Source of the DNA: Tritrichomonas foetus
Lineage: Eukaryota; Parabasalia; Tritrichomonadida; Tritrichomonadidae
Assembly: GCA_001839685.1 (NCBI GenBank)
Contig: MLAK01001304.1
Coordinates: 12,501-73,374 of the forward strand
Length of the DNA: 60,874 bases
Reading direction: 5' to 3'
Part shown: piece by piece, positions 39,030 through 52,000 of the stretch
How the letters are laid out: every line of letters begins with the position of its first letter
How positions within the stretch are numbered: the stretch's first letter is position 1
The notes under the pieces: generated by a model
Seen by the model: only the letters and a program-made list of their open reading frames with translations
Database searches by the model: none
What the model was told of the DNA's origin: nothing
Made by a program: the position numbers and the translations under genes

Positions 39030-42000
39030 TTAACTAACAGATATTTTAACTTTCCTTTTCATAGAGGCTTCTTCAAATGCTTTCAAGTTGCTATTCGCTG
39101 CTTTCTCTAATATACTTAAATCTCCAAGAAATGAAGCGGTAACTTTTAAAAGAGGTATTCCAAGATTAGTTATCATATTAGTCTCATAAGCAAAATCGTC
39201 AGCATGCTCACGACTGTTGTATTCAGAAGAATATTGAAAATGATTTGCTGATTCCAAATCCCCTAAAATAAACATTTCCTCTTTTTCTCGATTAAACCAT
39301 TCTTTACAAATTTCAAATGGCCTTGTTATATATCCAAACTGGCAACTCTCAAACAATACTGTTAATAGAAGTCGTCTATGCGATTGATTATTGAGGTCGA
39401 CAGTAGATTCACTTACAATATATCGAAGTTTATTAATTGTGTCATTAATTTCGTCATGATCAGTCACCATTAATAAACTAAAGAATAGTTCCCAAGCATC
39501 TCTCTGGTTTTCAACATCCTTAAATAGGTTACATGATTCTTTTTGTAAAATATGATGCATTTTGGTGCATTTGTTTGTTTGAGTAGGTTTTTCTTTATAT
39601 AAAAGCGATAATGGTGAAAATGTTTGTTTATGATAACTATTATTTTTCTCATCAGTATCAATATAGGCACCAATACAAGCAATCGAAAATACAAGTAACT
39701 CTTCACTACGCAAAAAGTCTAGCATATGAGCAGTTTTAATTAAATACAGGAAATATTGAAGCATATCAATTGAATGAGTGAAACCATGAAATGGTTTATT
39801 TTTGTATTTTTTCTTAACTGTAAAAAGGAACTTAAGAAGTTGATCATTTGTTATCGAAAAAGTCTTCATTAGATCAAAGTAATCAAAAGCATAATAAACA
39901 ATCTTAAATAAATTGCTTTGTTGAAACATGTCGAATTCGATACAATTAATTGAACTTAATGTTATTTTATCAAGCTTTAGGTTTGTTGGAATTTTATAAG
40001 TACCTATTTCCACTCGAGTTATGATTCTATCAGCAGCAAGCTGATTTGCACCGGCCTCGAAATATTGTAATAATTTCGATTCACATATTAGCAGAGACAA
40101 TATCGATGAGAAAATTTGCATAGTGTTTAAATCATTTTCATCAAATTTCTGTGGTTTATTAATCACGCGAAGAAATCCAATTTTTTCTCCAGTTGGTCTT
40201 GAAACCATTGGAACAATACAAATATTGGTGAATTTTTCACCAATTGTTCTTGCGTCTCTTTCAGGATTATTCACGAAAAATGATTCATTTTTTTCAAAAC
40301 AATAATGAGCAGATCCATTTCTTCCATCAATTGTATCTTTCGATCCAAAGAAACAATTTCCTGCTTCATCAAACAAATAAGCATCACACTGAGGAGTGTG
40401 AAGTAAATTTGAAAGTGATTCCAAAATCATTTGAATAATATTTTCTTTAGGTTGTTCTAAAATTGAATGTAATGATTTGAAAATAACATCAGTTCTTTTT
40501 GCTTGATCTTTTATTTGATTTAACAATTTAGTATTATCAATTGTCATACTGCAAAAAGTACCAAATAATCGACAAATATTAGTATCAGCTGTAGAAAATG
40601 GAATTCCATTTTTCTTATTCATTGCTTGTACAACAGAAATAATTGATCCATTAGATGAAAAAATCGGAACAGTAAGCATTGATATTGTTTTGAAACCAGT
40701 AGAATCATCAATTGATGAATCAAAATGAGGATCACTATATGCGTCAGCAACATTTATTACTATTCCTTTTAAAGCTGCCTGACCCGCATGTCCTTTACCA
40801 ATAGGTAAAGTAATACTTTGTTTTAGTCCAGTATGATAAATTGAGACAAGCTTATCCTTATCAATGATATAAAATGTTACACGTGCAGAATCAGTTAATC
40901 TCATAATCATATCCATTGTATCATTTAGCATTGCTTTTGCGTGTTCATGCTGAGCCGAAGTCGGAAGAGCAGAAATAAGTAATTGAGTAACATCATTTTC
41001 TTCATTATTTTGATGTAATGTATTAATAAATCCAGTTGCAATAAATGGAGCCAATCGTGATAACATTTTTTCATTTGTTGCACTAAATATTGAATTTTTA
41101 TCTCTTCCTCTTAAGACTACGATAATTGTATAATTTAAAGTAATCACAGGAATACCTAAAAGTGGTCCTTCTGATCCATTAAATTCATCAACTTCTTCTG
41201 AAAAACTACTCTGCAGTCTAACATTTGGACAATTTAATATTTGGGACTTTTTAAGAATATCGGACACAATTCCACAAGTTTCAATTGGAACATCAATGAT
41301 ATCACCACCTCGATATAATTTTAATGTATTTTCATTTGTACTGAGCCATATTTCAGCAAGAATACAATCAAACAAATCATTCATTTTATGTTGAAAGTTC
41401 AAAACAAATTGCGTGGTTTCATCATATCGCATAAGGTTAAAAGTAATATCATCGACATTTCTTGATTCAATAATCCAATGTGAGAAAGCTTGGAATTTCT
41501 TTTGGAAGACATCAATGAAATTATGATCCGAATCTTTAACATAATTATCATTATGTCTCTTAACAACTTCAAGTAAAGCAATAACCTGGTTTTTATAATC
41601 AATTAAAGGAATGAAAATGGCCATGGAAAGAGGGTTCAAAACTTGCATGTCAATTGTTGGATTGTAAGCATGATGCTCTTGTGCAACCGGAACAACTAAT
41701 TTCTTTCGTGCACGAAAAGCAAAACCAATCAGAGAATCTGTATGATTAACAGTAATTTTCAGTTCTTCTGAAATTAATTGTTGAATTGAAGGAACCTCTT
41801 CCCAATAGATAACCGTTTTGGCATTTAAATTCGATGAAACAAACATTTCAATTGAAGTGATATAATTATGAGTTGACAATGAACAAAAAAAGTCGTCGAA
41901 ATTAACTTCTGGTTTTGGTGGTCTTTGATATTTCCTCAATGATCGTGAAAAAGGCGTTTGCGGTGAAATTTTTGGTGATGAATTATTTTGAAGAAATAAC

Positions 42001-42242
42001 GGAGATGACTGATTCAATGGTAAATTTCGATTAATAGTTATATTACCAGGTTGCTGTTTTTGGCGCGCGTGAGGTGAGGGAGTTTGCTCTTGGTTCAGAT
42101 TCATAGTGGAAGTGGTAATTTGCACATGCGGAATTGCGAGTTTTAGCGAGCTTTTATTTGGAAATGGGTCTTGTGGCGATGGAAGTTTATCTCTGATTAT
42201 GGCTGTTTGGGGCCTTTTTGGTGGCGCGCCCAATTTCTTCAT
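39030..42242 (-). CDS. GAF-domain protein with degenerate cyclic-nucleotide phosphodiesterase domain
   Basis: 1070 residues. A Pro/Ser-rich N-terminus is followed by up to four GAF-like domains at about 119-256, 264-404, 430-590 (the clearest: IGKGHAGQAALKG) and 600-725. A C-terminal PDE fold begins at about 777. The HxxxH motif is present as H819-G-F-T-H823. The HD-L-D-H signature is A859-Y860-I-D862-T863 before the retained NNSYHKQ and SPLSLLY, so two metal ligands (His and Asp) are gone. The later Asp of TACDL-type motifs is Gln968 (ESCQFGYITRPFE), and the purine-binding Gln is Asn1026 (TNLGIP). It therefore probably binds cyclic nucleotide through its GAF domains without hydrolysing it. 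ITRPFEICKEWF and EMFILGDLE confirm the PDE fold. TAATAAA follows the stop. Confidence 0.85.
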   Translation of the reverse strand: MKKLGAPPKRPQTAIIRDKLPSPQDPFPNKSSLKLAIPHVQITTSTMNLNQEQTPSPHARQKQQPGNITINRNLPLNQSSPLFLQNNSSPKISPQTPFSRSLRKYQRPPKPEVNFDDFFCSLSTHNYITSIEMFVSSNLNAKTVIYWEEVPSIQQLISEELKITVNHTDSLIGFAFRARKKLVVPVAQEHHAYNPTIDMQVLNPLSMAIFIPLIDYKNQVIALLEVVKRHNDNYVKDSDHNFIDVFQKKFQAFSHWIIESRNVDDITFNLMRYDETTQFVLNFQHKMNDLFDCILAEIWLSTNENTLKLYRGGDIIDVPIETCGIVSDILKKSQILNCPNVRLQSSFSEEVDEFNGSEGPLLGIPVITLNYTIIVVLRGRDKNSIFSATNEKMLSRLAPFIATGFINTLHQNNEENDVTQLLISALPTSAQHEHAKAMLNDTMDMIMRLTDSARVTFYIIDKDKLVSIYHTGLKQSITLPIGKGHAGQAALKGIVINVADAYSDPHFDSSIDDSTGFKTISMLTVPIFSSNGSIISVVQAMNKKNGIPFSTADTNICRLFGTFCSMTIDNTKLLNQIKDQAKRTDVIFKSLHSILEQPKENIIQMILESLSNLLHTPQCDAYLFDEAGNCFFGSKDTIDGRNGSAHYCFEKNESFFVNNPERDARTIGEKFTNICIVPMVSRPTGEKIGFLRVINKPQKFDENDLNTMQIFSSILSLLICESKLLQYFEAGANQLAADRIITRVEIGTYKIPTNLKLDKITLSSINCIEFDMFQQSNLFKIVYYAFDYFDLMKTFSITNDQLLKFLFTVKKKYKNKPFHGFTHSIDMLQYFLYLIKTAHMLDFLRSEELLVFSIACIGAYIDTDEKNNSYHKQTFSPLSLLYKEKPTQTNKCTKMHHILQKESCNLFKDVENQRDAWELFFSLLMVTDHDEINDTINKLRYIVSESTVDLNNQSHRRLLLTVLFESCQFGYITRPFEICKEWFNREKEEMFILGDLESANHFQYSSEYNSREHADDFAYETNMITNLGIPLLKVTASFLGDLSILEKAANSNLKAFEEASMKRKVKISVS

Positions 42243-43018
42243 CTGGTAAAATTGAGAGATTCCCTTTAAAATTTTACGCGCTTTTGAATGAATACACAGA
42301 AAAATTTAAATGGTATTTTCAAAATAACTCGGTAATTTGATAATATTTCAGAATTAATTGCAAATTTAATTGGATATTTCATGAAGAAATATCTTGTAAC
42401 ATTTTAAGAATTATATACTATTATTTAGATTTCTGATTAAGATTAAGACACAATTGTAACATAGTTCATATATAGCGCTACCTCTTCATATACAGCTATT
42501 CCTAAATAATTAGGAGAAAGATTTCATGAAAATAATGATAGATTTATATTATGTATATACAATATTACCAATATTTATACAATTAAGATCAATATCACGC
42601 TCCCAAGTTAATTTCGATTTTTTATTTCGTGAAATGCTGTCATTTTATCATCGCCAATAATTATTGCATTAAACAACAATCACATAATAAACAAATCACG
42701 TCATGTTGTTATCGAATGTTTGGAATCTTCATATCGAATGCGAAATGTGTTGACTTTTCTGTGAAGGGAATCGAGAAAATGACATAAGCGTGAGGAACAT
42801 GGCTCATCTTTTCCAGCCATGACTTTTATTTTGATCGATATAGAATGTTGAGTGTATCAATATCAGAATAGTCTTTCTAAGGTGAAAAAACGACATGAAA
42901 TTTGGCAATTAATAAACGAACACTTATTTTCTGGCCTGGCCCTTTCAAATTTCAGAACTCGAAAATATAACGGATTCCTACAGAATCATAAATATAATTT
43001 AAACCAGAACTCTTTTTA
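42243..43018. other. Divergent gap, GAF-PDE / dynein
   Basis: About 780 AT-rich bases. The right end reads acagaatcataaatataat before the dynein ATG. No coding frame or RNA gene is seen. Confidence 0.5.
42245..42255 (-). promoter_or_regulatory. Initiator-like TCAATTTTACC of the GAF-PDE gene
   Basis: Minus-strand TCAATTTTACC ends two bases before the ATG at 42242, in the same place as the initiators of the formin and SOD genes; the leader would be under 15 bases. Confidence 0.35.
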
Positions 43019-46000
43019 ATGTCAGATCAACCCGAAGATACAAATCCACCGACGGAAACGCCAGCTCCGACCTCTGAGGAGACTTCTACTCCCCAGCAAG
43101 AAGCCGGCGAGCCAGTCGAGAATAATAATGACACAAATGCTTCACCAGAAGGCAACGAACAACCTCCACAACAAGAGGACGGTTCTAATGGTCAAAATGG
43201 TGAAGAGCAGGAATCGACAGAAAAACCGAAAACTTCAGAATCTAAATCTAAAAAGAAAGAAGCTGTTGAAGAATTAAATCAGCAGAATGAACTTCCAGCA
43301 GCAGTTGCCTGGTTCAACGAGAGAATAACTCTTCCAGGCTACAACAAATCAATGTGGACTGGAATCCACGATCAGACAGTTTTCGATTTTCTCACACTTC
43401 CCGACTCGTATCGTCTTTTCGCCACATTCCAAAATAATCAATTCACACTTTCGCAAATTCCACCTCCAACAGATTCTCGCGAAGTCGTTTACTTTTTAAG
43501 GAAGACTCAATCAAAGCCAGATTTCTCAGATTTAACCAACTGCATTCAATGGGGCCAAATTCACGGTCGTGCTGTAAATACACTTCTCACATCACTTGAA
43601 GGCTTTATGATGCCACTTTTCGTTAAATCAGATTATTTACATGAATCAATTCGTTCAGATTTAATGCCAGGAATGAACAAGTTTTTAGGTTTCATTACAG
43701 AAACAGCGAATTCTTTTTACGGACAAACAGTTCTTTACGTTCCACAGGAAGATTTGAGCGATATTGCTGCCTGCGCTCAAAACAGAGCACTCGTCCAGCG
43801 TCTTGAATCCATTGTTATTCAATGGACTTCACAGCTAAAAACGCAAGTCCCTTGCAAATTTGACGCTATTGGACCATTAGCAGAAATTGAATATTGGAAT
43901 TTTCGAAATAAGACGGCTATGTCACTTAAGCAACAAATCGAAAGCTCAGCTGTTCGCCAAGTCAAAGAAGTTCTCAAAGCCGTTAAATCACGATACATTT
44001 TAGATTTTGAAACACATTATAACAAAATGAAGGAAGAAAGTGTTATGGCACAATCAATCATCAGGCACCTTCAAGTCTTGATTGAGCCATGCAATCAGCT
44101 CAATAATGGCGAAGTTAATGAATGCCAAGATTTACTCCGAAAGATTCTTTTTGCAATTCGTTTCATCTGGGAAAGGTGTCCATATTACCAAGATGAAAAC
44201 CATCTTTCAGCACTCCTGAAAAAAGTTAGTGATCTCGTTATGCATTTTATCACGTCAAAAATTAATTTAAAGAATGTTTTTTCGCTCGATGGTGACGTCA
44301 GCAACGGTTTAGAAATTTTGACAATTGCTGTCACAGTTGGTTCAAGCTGGAACAAGACTTATGAAATTGCTATGAGAGCAGTTCAAGCTAAAGACCCAGA
44401 AGCTTGGAAATTTGACCACACCGAACTTTTTGCAAACTTTGATGCTTTTATTTCACGATGTGGTGATCTTAAAGAAATTTGCCAAAATACAATTCAATTC
44501 ACCCGCAAGCGTGGAACTGAAATTGTTCCAATTCCAATTTTCCCAGGTTCACTTGGTACTGCCATTTCAAGTTCTCTCCAAGAAATTCAAGATTCGTATA
44601 TCGAAGTTTTGAAAAAGCTTGAATCAGTTGATTGTGATGTGTTTGATGTTTCTGATAACCGCTGGCATAACCGATTCAATGAATATTGCGATTCTTGCGC
44701 AAATCTTGAATCACTTTTATTAAATGCTATCCAAACACAATTTGAAGCCGCAAGAACACCAACTTTGGCATTACATCTTTTAGAAATTTTTGAAGCTCTC
44801 GCCGTTCGTGATGGCGTGAAACATCTCGTTTCTAACAAGTGCGGTGAATTATGGAAGCTCTTTGAACAAGAGGTTGTTGCTGTTCGTCGTGAATTTGAAA
44901 ACCTTAAAACAAATCCACCTTTACCACCACACCAGCCAATTCATGCAGGTACTTTAATTTGGGCAAAATCTCTTCTTTTCCGCATTCAACAACCATTCGA
45001 GCAAATTGAAGCAGCTAGCTCATGGCTTCCACCTTATGCATATAAGAAGGAAATCATTCAATCGTCCAAAGGTATCATCCAATCAATCCAAGACTTCATC
45101 AAAGGTACATTTAATGACTTCCACAGGAATCTTCTCGATAAGATCCGAACAACACTTAACAAGCCAGTTTTGATGAAGCCATCATCAACATCACTTCGTT
45201 GTAACATGGATCCAACACTCGTTGTAGCAACTGAAGAAGCAACACACTTCCAACGTCTTGATTACGAAATTTCAAAGGTTGCCATTGAATTAACACAACT
45301 TCGTGAGCGTAACAGACAACTATCCGAAGCGGTTCTTCTTGTTGTTCGTGATTACAATACAATGTATGATTGCTTAAAGCCAGAAGAATTGCAATTATTC
45401 CATGACCACTTTATGACAGTTGAAGCAAGAATTCGTGATGCTTTAACACCAAAAGATGTTTGGTCAAATCCATCTGTTGTTAACACATTTGTTAATAATA
45501 ACGTTAAAGAATTACATCATCTTCACTTGATCATTGTTGGATTCAAGCAAACTGCAACAGATATTGTCGATGTTTGCAAGAAGATTTCTCGCGTCAACAT
45601 TTTAACTGTTCAGCCAGGAAAGAGAATTTACACAGTCAGTGAATTTGATGAAATCCAAACCAAACAAAGAGAAGTTGCACTTGAACAAATCAAGAAAGGT
45701 TACGAACTTGCAAGAGATGCACTCATTAACATGTTCAAGAAATTCAATGTTAATACCAACGAAGTTAAAGAACATTGGCTTAATTTCCTTATCGATGTTG
45801 ATAACCAACTTATGATGTCATTCAAAGCAGCAGCTAACAAAGCATTAACTGATATCAAACGTTGCATTACTGATGATACATCACCACTTTTCATTGCACA
45901 AACTGATTTAATAAACGGAGAATGCGCAATCACACCATCATTCGCTGATATGAAAAATACACTTACTTCACTTTCAACTGAAGCTATTTCCATTTCACGA

Positions 46001-49000
46001 GACTTCCAGCCACTTTATTGGTCTCTTAAAGATAATATCGTTGTTAAGAGCGAAGAAGATGATTACCTTCCAGACAATGATGATCAACAACCACAAGTTT
46101 TCGAAGCAGAAGGTCGTCACTTCCACACCTTCTTCGAAATGGTTGAAGCTGATTCTGAAATCCAATCATTAACCAACGAAATTGAAAGTGGAATCAACAT
46201 TCTCGAAAAGCCACTCAACGATCACATCCAAGGATGGACCAAATACTACGACATTTGGGGTGTCGACAAGCCAACAGCTCTTCAACAAATTGCAGACGAA
46301 GCTAAATGCTTGGCCGATTTCGAATCCAAGATTTCCTTCTACAAAGGACAAAGCACAGCAATCCAAAACACAGAATCCCAACACACCATTGCATTTGTTC
46401 GTTTGGATTCATCACCACTTCAAAATGCTCTTCTTACACATTGCTCAGATTGGCAATCTCGTCTTATTCAACTTCTCAACACAGTGTCACACGAACAACT
46501 GCTTGCATTCTACCAAATGTTCCAAGAAGATTCCACAAAACTTCAGCAAGTTCCAACAACTATTCCAGAACTTGCTGCTCTTCTTAAACTTATGGCTGAA
46601 ATCAAAGAAAGCATTCCACACACCGAAGCCAAATTTGTTCCACTTCGTGAAAACTTCGAAGCACTTCAGAAATATGAATTCCCAATTCATCCAAAGGATA
46701 TGGACTTACTTAACAGTCTCTCAGATAGATGGAGGGAATTCAAAGATGCAACTGTTCTCGCTGAAAAGCAACTGGATGGTCACAAAGATTCATTTAAGAA
46801 GCAACATCTTGCAGAAGTCGAAGAAATTCGTACTTTACAATCTGAAATGTACAACCAATTCATGCTTGATGAACCATGGAAAGCATCTCTTGGTGTCGAA
46901 GAAGCAAGAAAGCTCATCGACAAGTATAAGGAACAAGTTCGCGCACTTAGAGAAAGAGAAGCAAACTTACGTCCAGGCTGTGAACTCTTTAAGCTTGATC
47001 CACCAGTTTACAAAGAAATTTCAACAGTTGAAACAGACTTAGGCCTCCTCGACCAAATCTGGAAACTCGAAGAAGAATGGAACATGATGTGGGACAACTG
47101 GAGAACATGTCCATTCAAGAATCTCGAAGTTGCTTCAATGGAATCTGCAGCTCTTGCACAAGGTAAAGCTGTTCTTTCTCTTGGTATCAAGAATTGGGAC
47201 ATTGCTGACATTCTCACCAAGAAGATCCAAACATTCAAGAAGACAATGCCACTTATTACCAACCTTAAAGAACCAGCAATCAAAGAGCGTCACTGGACAA
47301 CTTTGAAGTCAACTTTAGGAACAGAAAACTTCGATCCATATTCAGACAATTTCACTTTGAATACAATTTTCGAAATGAAGTTCAACGAATACTCAGATGA
47401 TATCGCAACAATTGCCATGATTGCCAAGAAAGAATGGGAAGTCGAACAAGGCCTTGATGAAATCAACGGAAGATGGGCTGACCTTCACTTCGAAATCACC
47501 CAACACAAATCAAACAGCACAAACAGCAATGCTGTAAACTACAAAGCAGTTAATACTGATGTTATTTTCGAAACTATCGAAGCTGATCAAACAAACTTAT
47601 CTGGTATGAAAGCTACACTTTCATCAATGAAGGCAACAAGATATTTCATTGCATTCGATCAGCAACCAATTACTAAACTCGAACAAAACTTAACGAAAGT
47701 TTTAGAACTTCTCGATTTCTTACTTACTGTCCAGAGACAATGGATTTACCTTGAATCCATTTTCAATGGCTCAGAAACAATCAGAAAGCAAATTCCAAAT
47801 GAAGCTTCTGAATTCAACAAAGTCAACACAAAATGGCGTGAAGTTATGGAGTATCTCAGAAGAGATACAACTACAGCTATGCGCGGTGCCCAAGAAACCG
47901 ATATTCTTAAGAAGCTTCATGAAATGAATGAAAAACTCGAAGAAATTCAAAAAGTTCTTGAAAAGTATCTCGAAAAGAAGAGAATGGCTTTCCCGCGTTT
48001 CTACTTCCTTTCAAACGACGATCTTCTCGAAATCATTGGAAAGCAAAAGGATCCAAAATGTGTTCTTCCTCATTTGAAGAAGATGTTTGCTGCCATCGAT
48101 AAACTGAAATTCGAAACAGTCCAAAACGCTGATGGCAAGAATCAAATCGTTGCTACATCAATGACCTCGCCAGAAGGTGAAGAAGTTAAACTCGAAACAC
48201 AAGTTCCAATCAAAGATGATGTTGAAAGATGGCTCGATGCAGTTGAAAAGGAAATGCGTCGTACAGTCAACAACCAATTGAATCGTTGTAGAATTGAAGT
48301 TATGAAATCCAATCTTCAACAAAAGATGAGCATTCTTAATGGTGATCAATTCCCAGGACAATGCTTCATCACTGCTTCACAAATCAAATGGACAGCAGAT
48401 TGTGAAAAAGCACTCGACCTTGCCCAAAAATCAACAGCAAGAATTACTGCACAATCTCACCCACTCACACAGCTTATTGCTAACCAAATTCTTTATCTTG
48501 GTGAACTTACGTCACTTGTTCGTGGAGAGATGCAGTCACTTCTTCGTAAGAAAGTTAAAGCTCTTCTTATCATTGAAGATCACGCACGTGATGTTATTCA
48601 GTCCATGATTCAATATGGTGCACAACACAACGGCCAAGTTTCCAAAGATGATTTCGTTTGGCTGATGCAGCTTCGTTTCTATTGGCCAAAGGAGCATGAT
48701 TACTGCACAATTCAACAAACATTCGCACAATTCTGCTATGACAATGAATACATGGGTAACAACCCACGTCTCGTTATTACACCACTTACTGACCGCTGCT
48801 ATTTGACACTTACATCTGCCCTTCACTTCAAATGCGGTGGCAACCCACAAGGTCCAGCCGGTACAGGTAAAACTGAAACAGTCAAAGATCTTGCCAAAGC
48901 TTTTGCCAAATTCTGCATCGTTTTCAACTGTTCAGAAGGTCTCGACTTCAAATCCATGGGTAACATTTTCTCAGGTCTTGCACAAACAGGTTGCTGGTCA

Positions 49001-52000
49001 TGTTTCGATGAATTCAACCGTATCGAAGTTGAAGTGCTTTCTGTCGTTGCACAAGATGTTTCACGTCTTCTTGATGCAATTTCTGCAGGTGCTGATAAAG
49101 TTATTCTTGAACATAATGAAATGAACCTCAATCCAACATGTGCTATCTTCGTTACAATGAACCCAGGTTATGCTGGTCGTTCCGAGCTTCCAGATAACTT
49201 GAAGACTCTTCTCAGACCAGTTTCTATGATGGTTCCAAACTGTGCACTTATTGTTAAAATCGAACTTATGTCTGAAGGTATCAGTGCAGGCGATTCACTT
49301 GCAAGAAAGATCGTTACACTTTACGATCTTGCAAAGCGTCAACTTTCAAAACAAGATCACTACGATTTCGGTCTTCGTTCAATCAAATCCGTTCTTGTTC
49401 AAGCCGGTAAGATTAAGCGTGCAACACCAGATCAATCAGATGAACTTATCCTTTTAAGAGCTATGACAGATATGAACATTGCCAAATTTGTTGCTGAAGA
49501 TAAACCACTTTTCTTGTCAATCATGAGCGATCTTTTCCCAGGCGTAGAACTCGAACAATCTGCACAAAACGATCTCGAAAAGGCTATCAGAGACATCATT
49601 GCTGAAGATGGCCTTCAACCAGAAACAGCACTCATCGAAAAAATCATCCAACTCAACGATGTTATGGAAACACGTCACGGAAACATGCTTGTCGGTCGAA
49701 CAGGATCTGGTAAAACAACAAACTGGAAGATCCTTTCACGTGCTGTTACAAGATGCGGCAGGAATGTTTTAACATATTTACTCAATCCAAAAGCACTATC
49801 ACTAAATGAACTTTACGGTGCTTATGATCTTAACACACGTCAATGGAGTGAAGGTATTCTTTCATCAGTTATTCGTGATGTTTCAATTATGGAAAGTGAA
49901 GATCTTCGTTGGGTCGTTTTCGATGGCCCAGTTGATACTCTTTGGATTGAATCAATGAACTCCGTGCTCGATGATAACAAAGTTCTTACACTCATTAACT
50001 CATCACGTATTGCGCTTCCACCAGAAGTTGGACTTCTTTTCGAAGTCGAAGATCTTGCTGTTGCTTCACCAGCTACAGTCTCTCGTTGCGGTATGATTTA
50101 TATGGATGTTTCTGTTCTTGGATACAAGCCATACCTTGAATCATGGATCACAAAAACACTCACAGTTGAAAGACACAGAAACAAGATTCAATCACTCATT
50201 CATAAATACATGGATGCTTTCATTGATTTCAAGCATCAACAACTCCATGATCTTCTTCCAGCCACAGATCTCAATGTTGTTCAATCATTCTGCCACCTGT
50301 ACGAAACATTGGCAACACCAGAGAATTGTGTTGATCCAGCCGATGAAATCCACTTCGATGTTATGGTTGAAGCCTGGTTCTGGTTCTGCCTTGTATGGTC
50401 TGTCGGCGCTTCTCTTGATGACGATTCAAGAAAGGAAGCAGATTTATGGGTGAGAGAAATCGAATCACCATTCCCGCCAAAGGATACAATTTTCGATTAC
50501 TATGTTGATACACAAAAGCACTGCATGATGTGCTGGGAAGACAAACTTCCAACAACATGGAAACGCCCAGCCGATCTTCCATTCAACAAGATTCTCGTTC
50601 CAACCATTGACACACTTCGTAACTCGTTCATTTTGCAAACTGCAATTACAGGACATAAGAATATTCTCTTTGTCGGTCATTCTGGTACGGGTAAAACCGC
50701 ATTCATTGAAAACACATTCTTAAATCTCGATTCTCAACATTCTTCACTTTCAATCAGTCTTTCATCAAGAACATCATCAAACAAGATCCAACAAATTATC
50801 GAAAATGCATTCGAAATCAGAACTAAATCCACATTCTTCCCAATTGGTGGTAAGAAACTAGTTGTCTGTATTGATGATTTCAACATGCCACAAAGAGATA
50901 CATTCGGTTCTCAACCGCCACTCGAACTCCTTCGTCAATGGATCGAAAATGAATCATGGTATGATCGTGAAAAGTGCACACTCAAGCATTTGAAGGATAT
51001 GATGATTGTTGGTGCAATGTGTCCACCTGGAGGCGGTCGTCAACCAATTTCTAAGAGACTTCAATCCAAATTCATCTTGTTTGCTGTTTCACAGCCTTCA
51101 GATTCACAATTGAAGCGTATTTACAATAATCTCCTCGGAAGCCATGTTGCAGGATTTGGTGAAGAAGTTCAACAAATTGTTGAGTCTCTTACAAACGCAA
51201 CTCTTGATCTCTTCCAAAATGTTCAGAAACAATTCTTGCCAACACCAAAGAAATCTCACTACATTTTCAATCTGAGAGATATGAATCGTGTTTATCAAGG
51301 TCTTCTTGATTCAAACAAGACATATTTCGATGACAGAAACTCATTCATCAAACTTTGGTGCCATGAATGCTACAGAGTTTTCGGAGATCGTCTCATTGAT
51401 GCCGAAGATCGAGGATTATTCGATAAACTTGTCCAAAATCAACTAAATGCCCAATTATCCACAACATTCACTGCACTTTTCAGAGAAGCTGGAGAACCAA
51501 CACCACATGGTGCCTTCGTTCAAGAAGGTCTTACAATGCCATACAAAGAATATCCAGACTTCAATGAACTTAGAAAATTCCTACTCGAACAACTTAATGA
51601 TTACAACGAAACCGGTAATCGTGTGCCAATGAACCTTGTTCTCTTCAAGGAAGCTATTTACCACACATGCAGAATCATGCGTATTGTTGGCAGACCATTC
51701 GGACACGCACTTCTCGTCGGTCTTGGTGGTAGTGGTCGTCAATCACTCACAAGGCTTGCTGCACACATTCTCGGCTACGAATTCTTCCAGATCCAAATGA
51801 AGAAGAACTATAGAGAACGTGAATTCAGAGATGATATGAAGAAACTCATCGATATGACAGCTATGGAACAAAAGAAGACAGTTTTCTTCTTCCAAGATAC
51901 ACAAATCATTACCGAATCATTCCTTGAAGATGTTAACTCTCTCCTTTCATCAGGTCAAATACCAAACCTTTACGAAGATGATGAAATTCAACAACGTAGA

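Noticed and set aside
46182..47042. 286-codon frame inside the dynein gene
   Set aside because: Lies wholly within dynein in another frame; a product of dynein codon bias.
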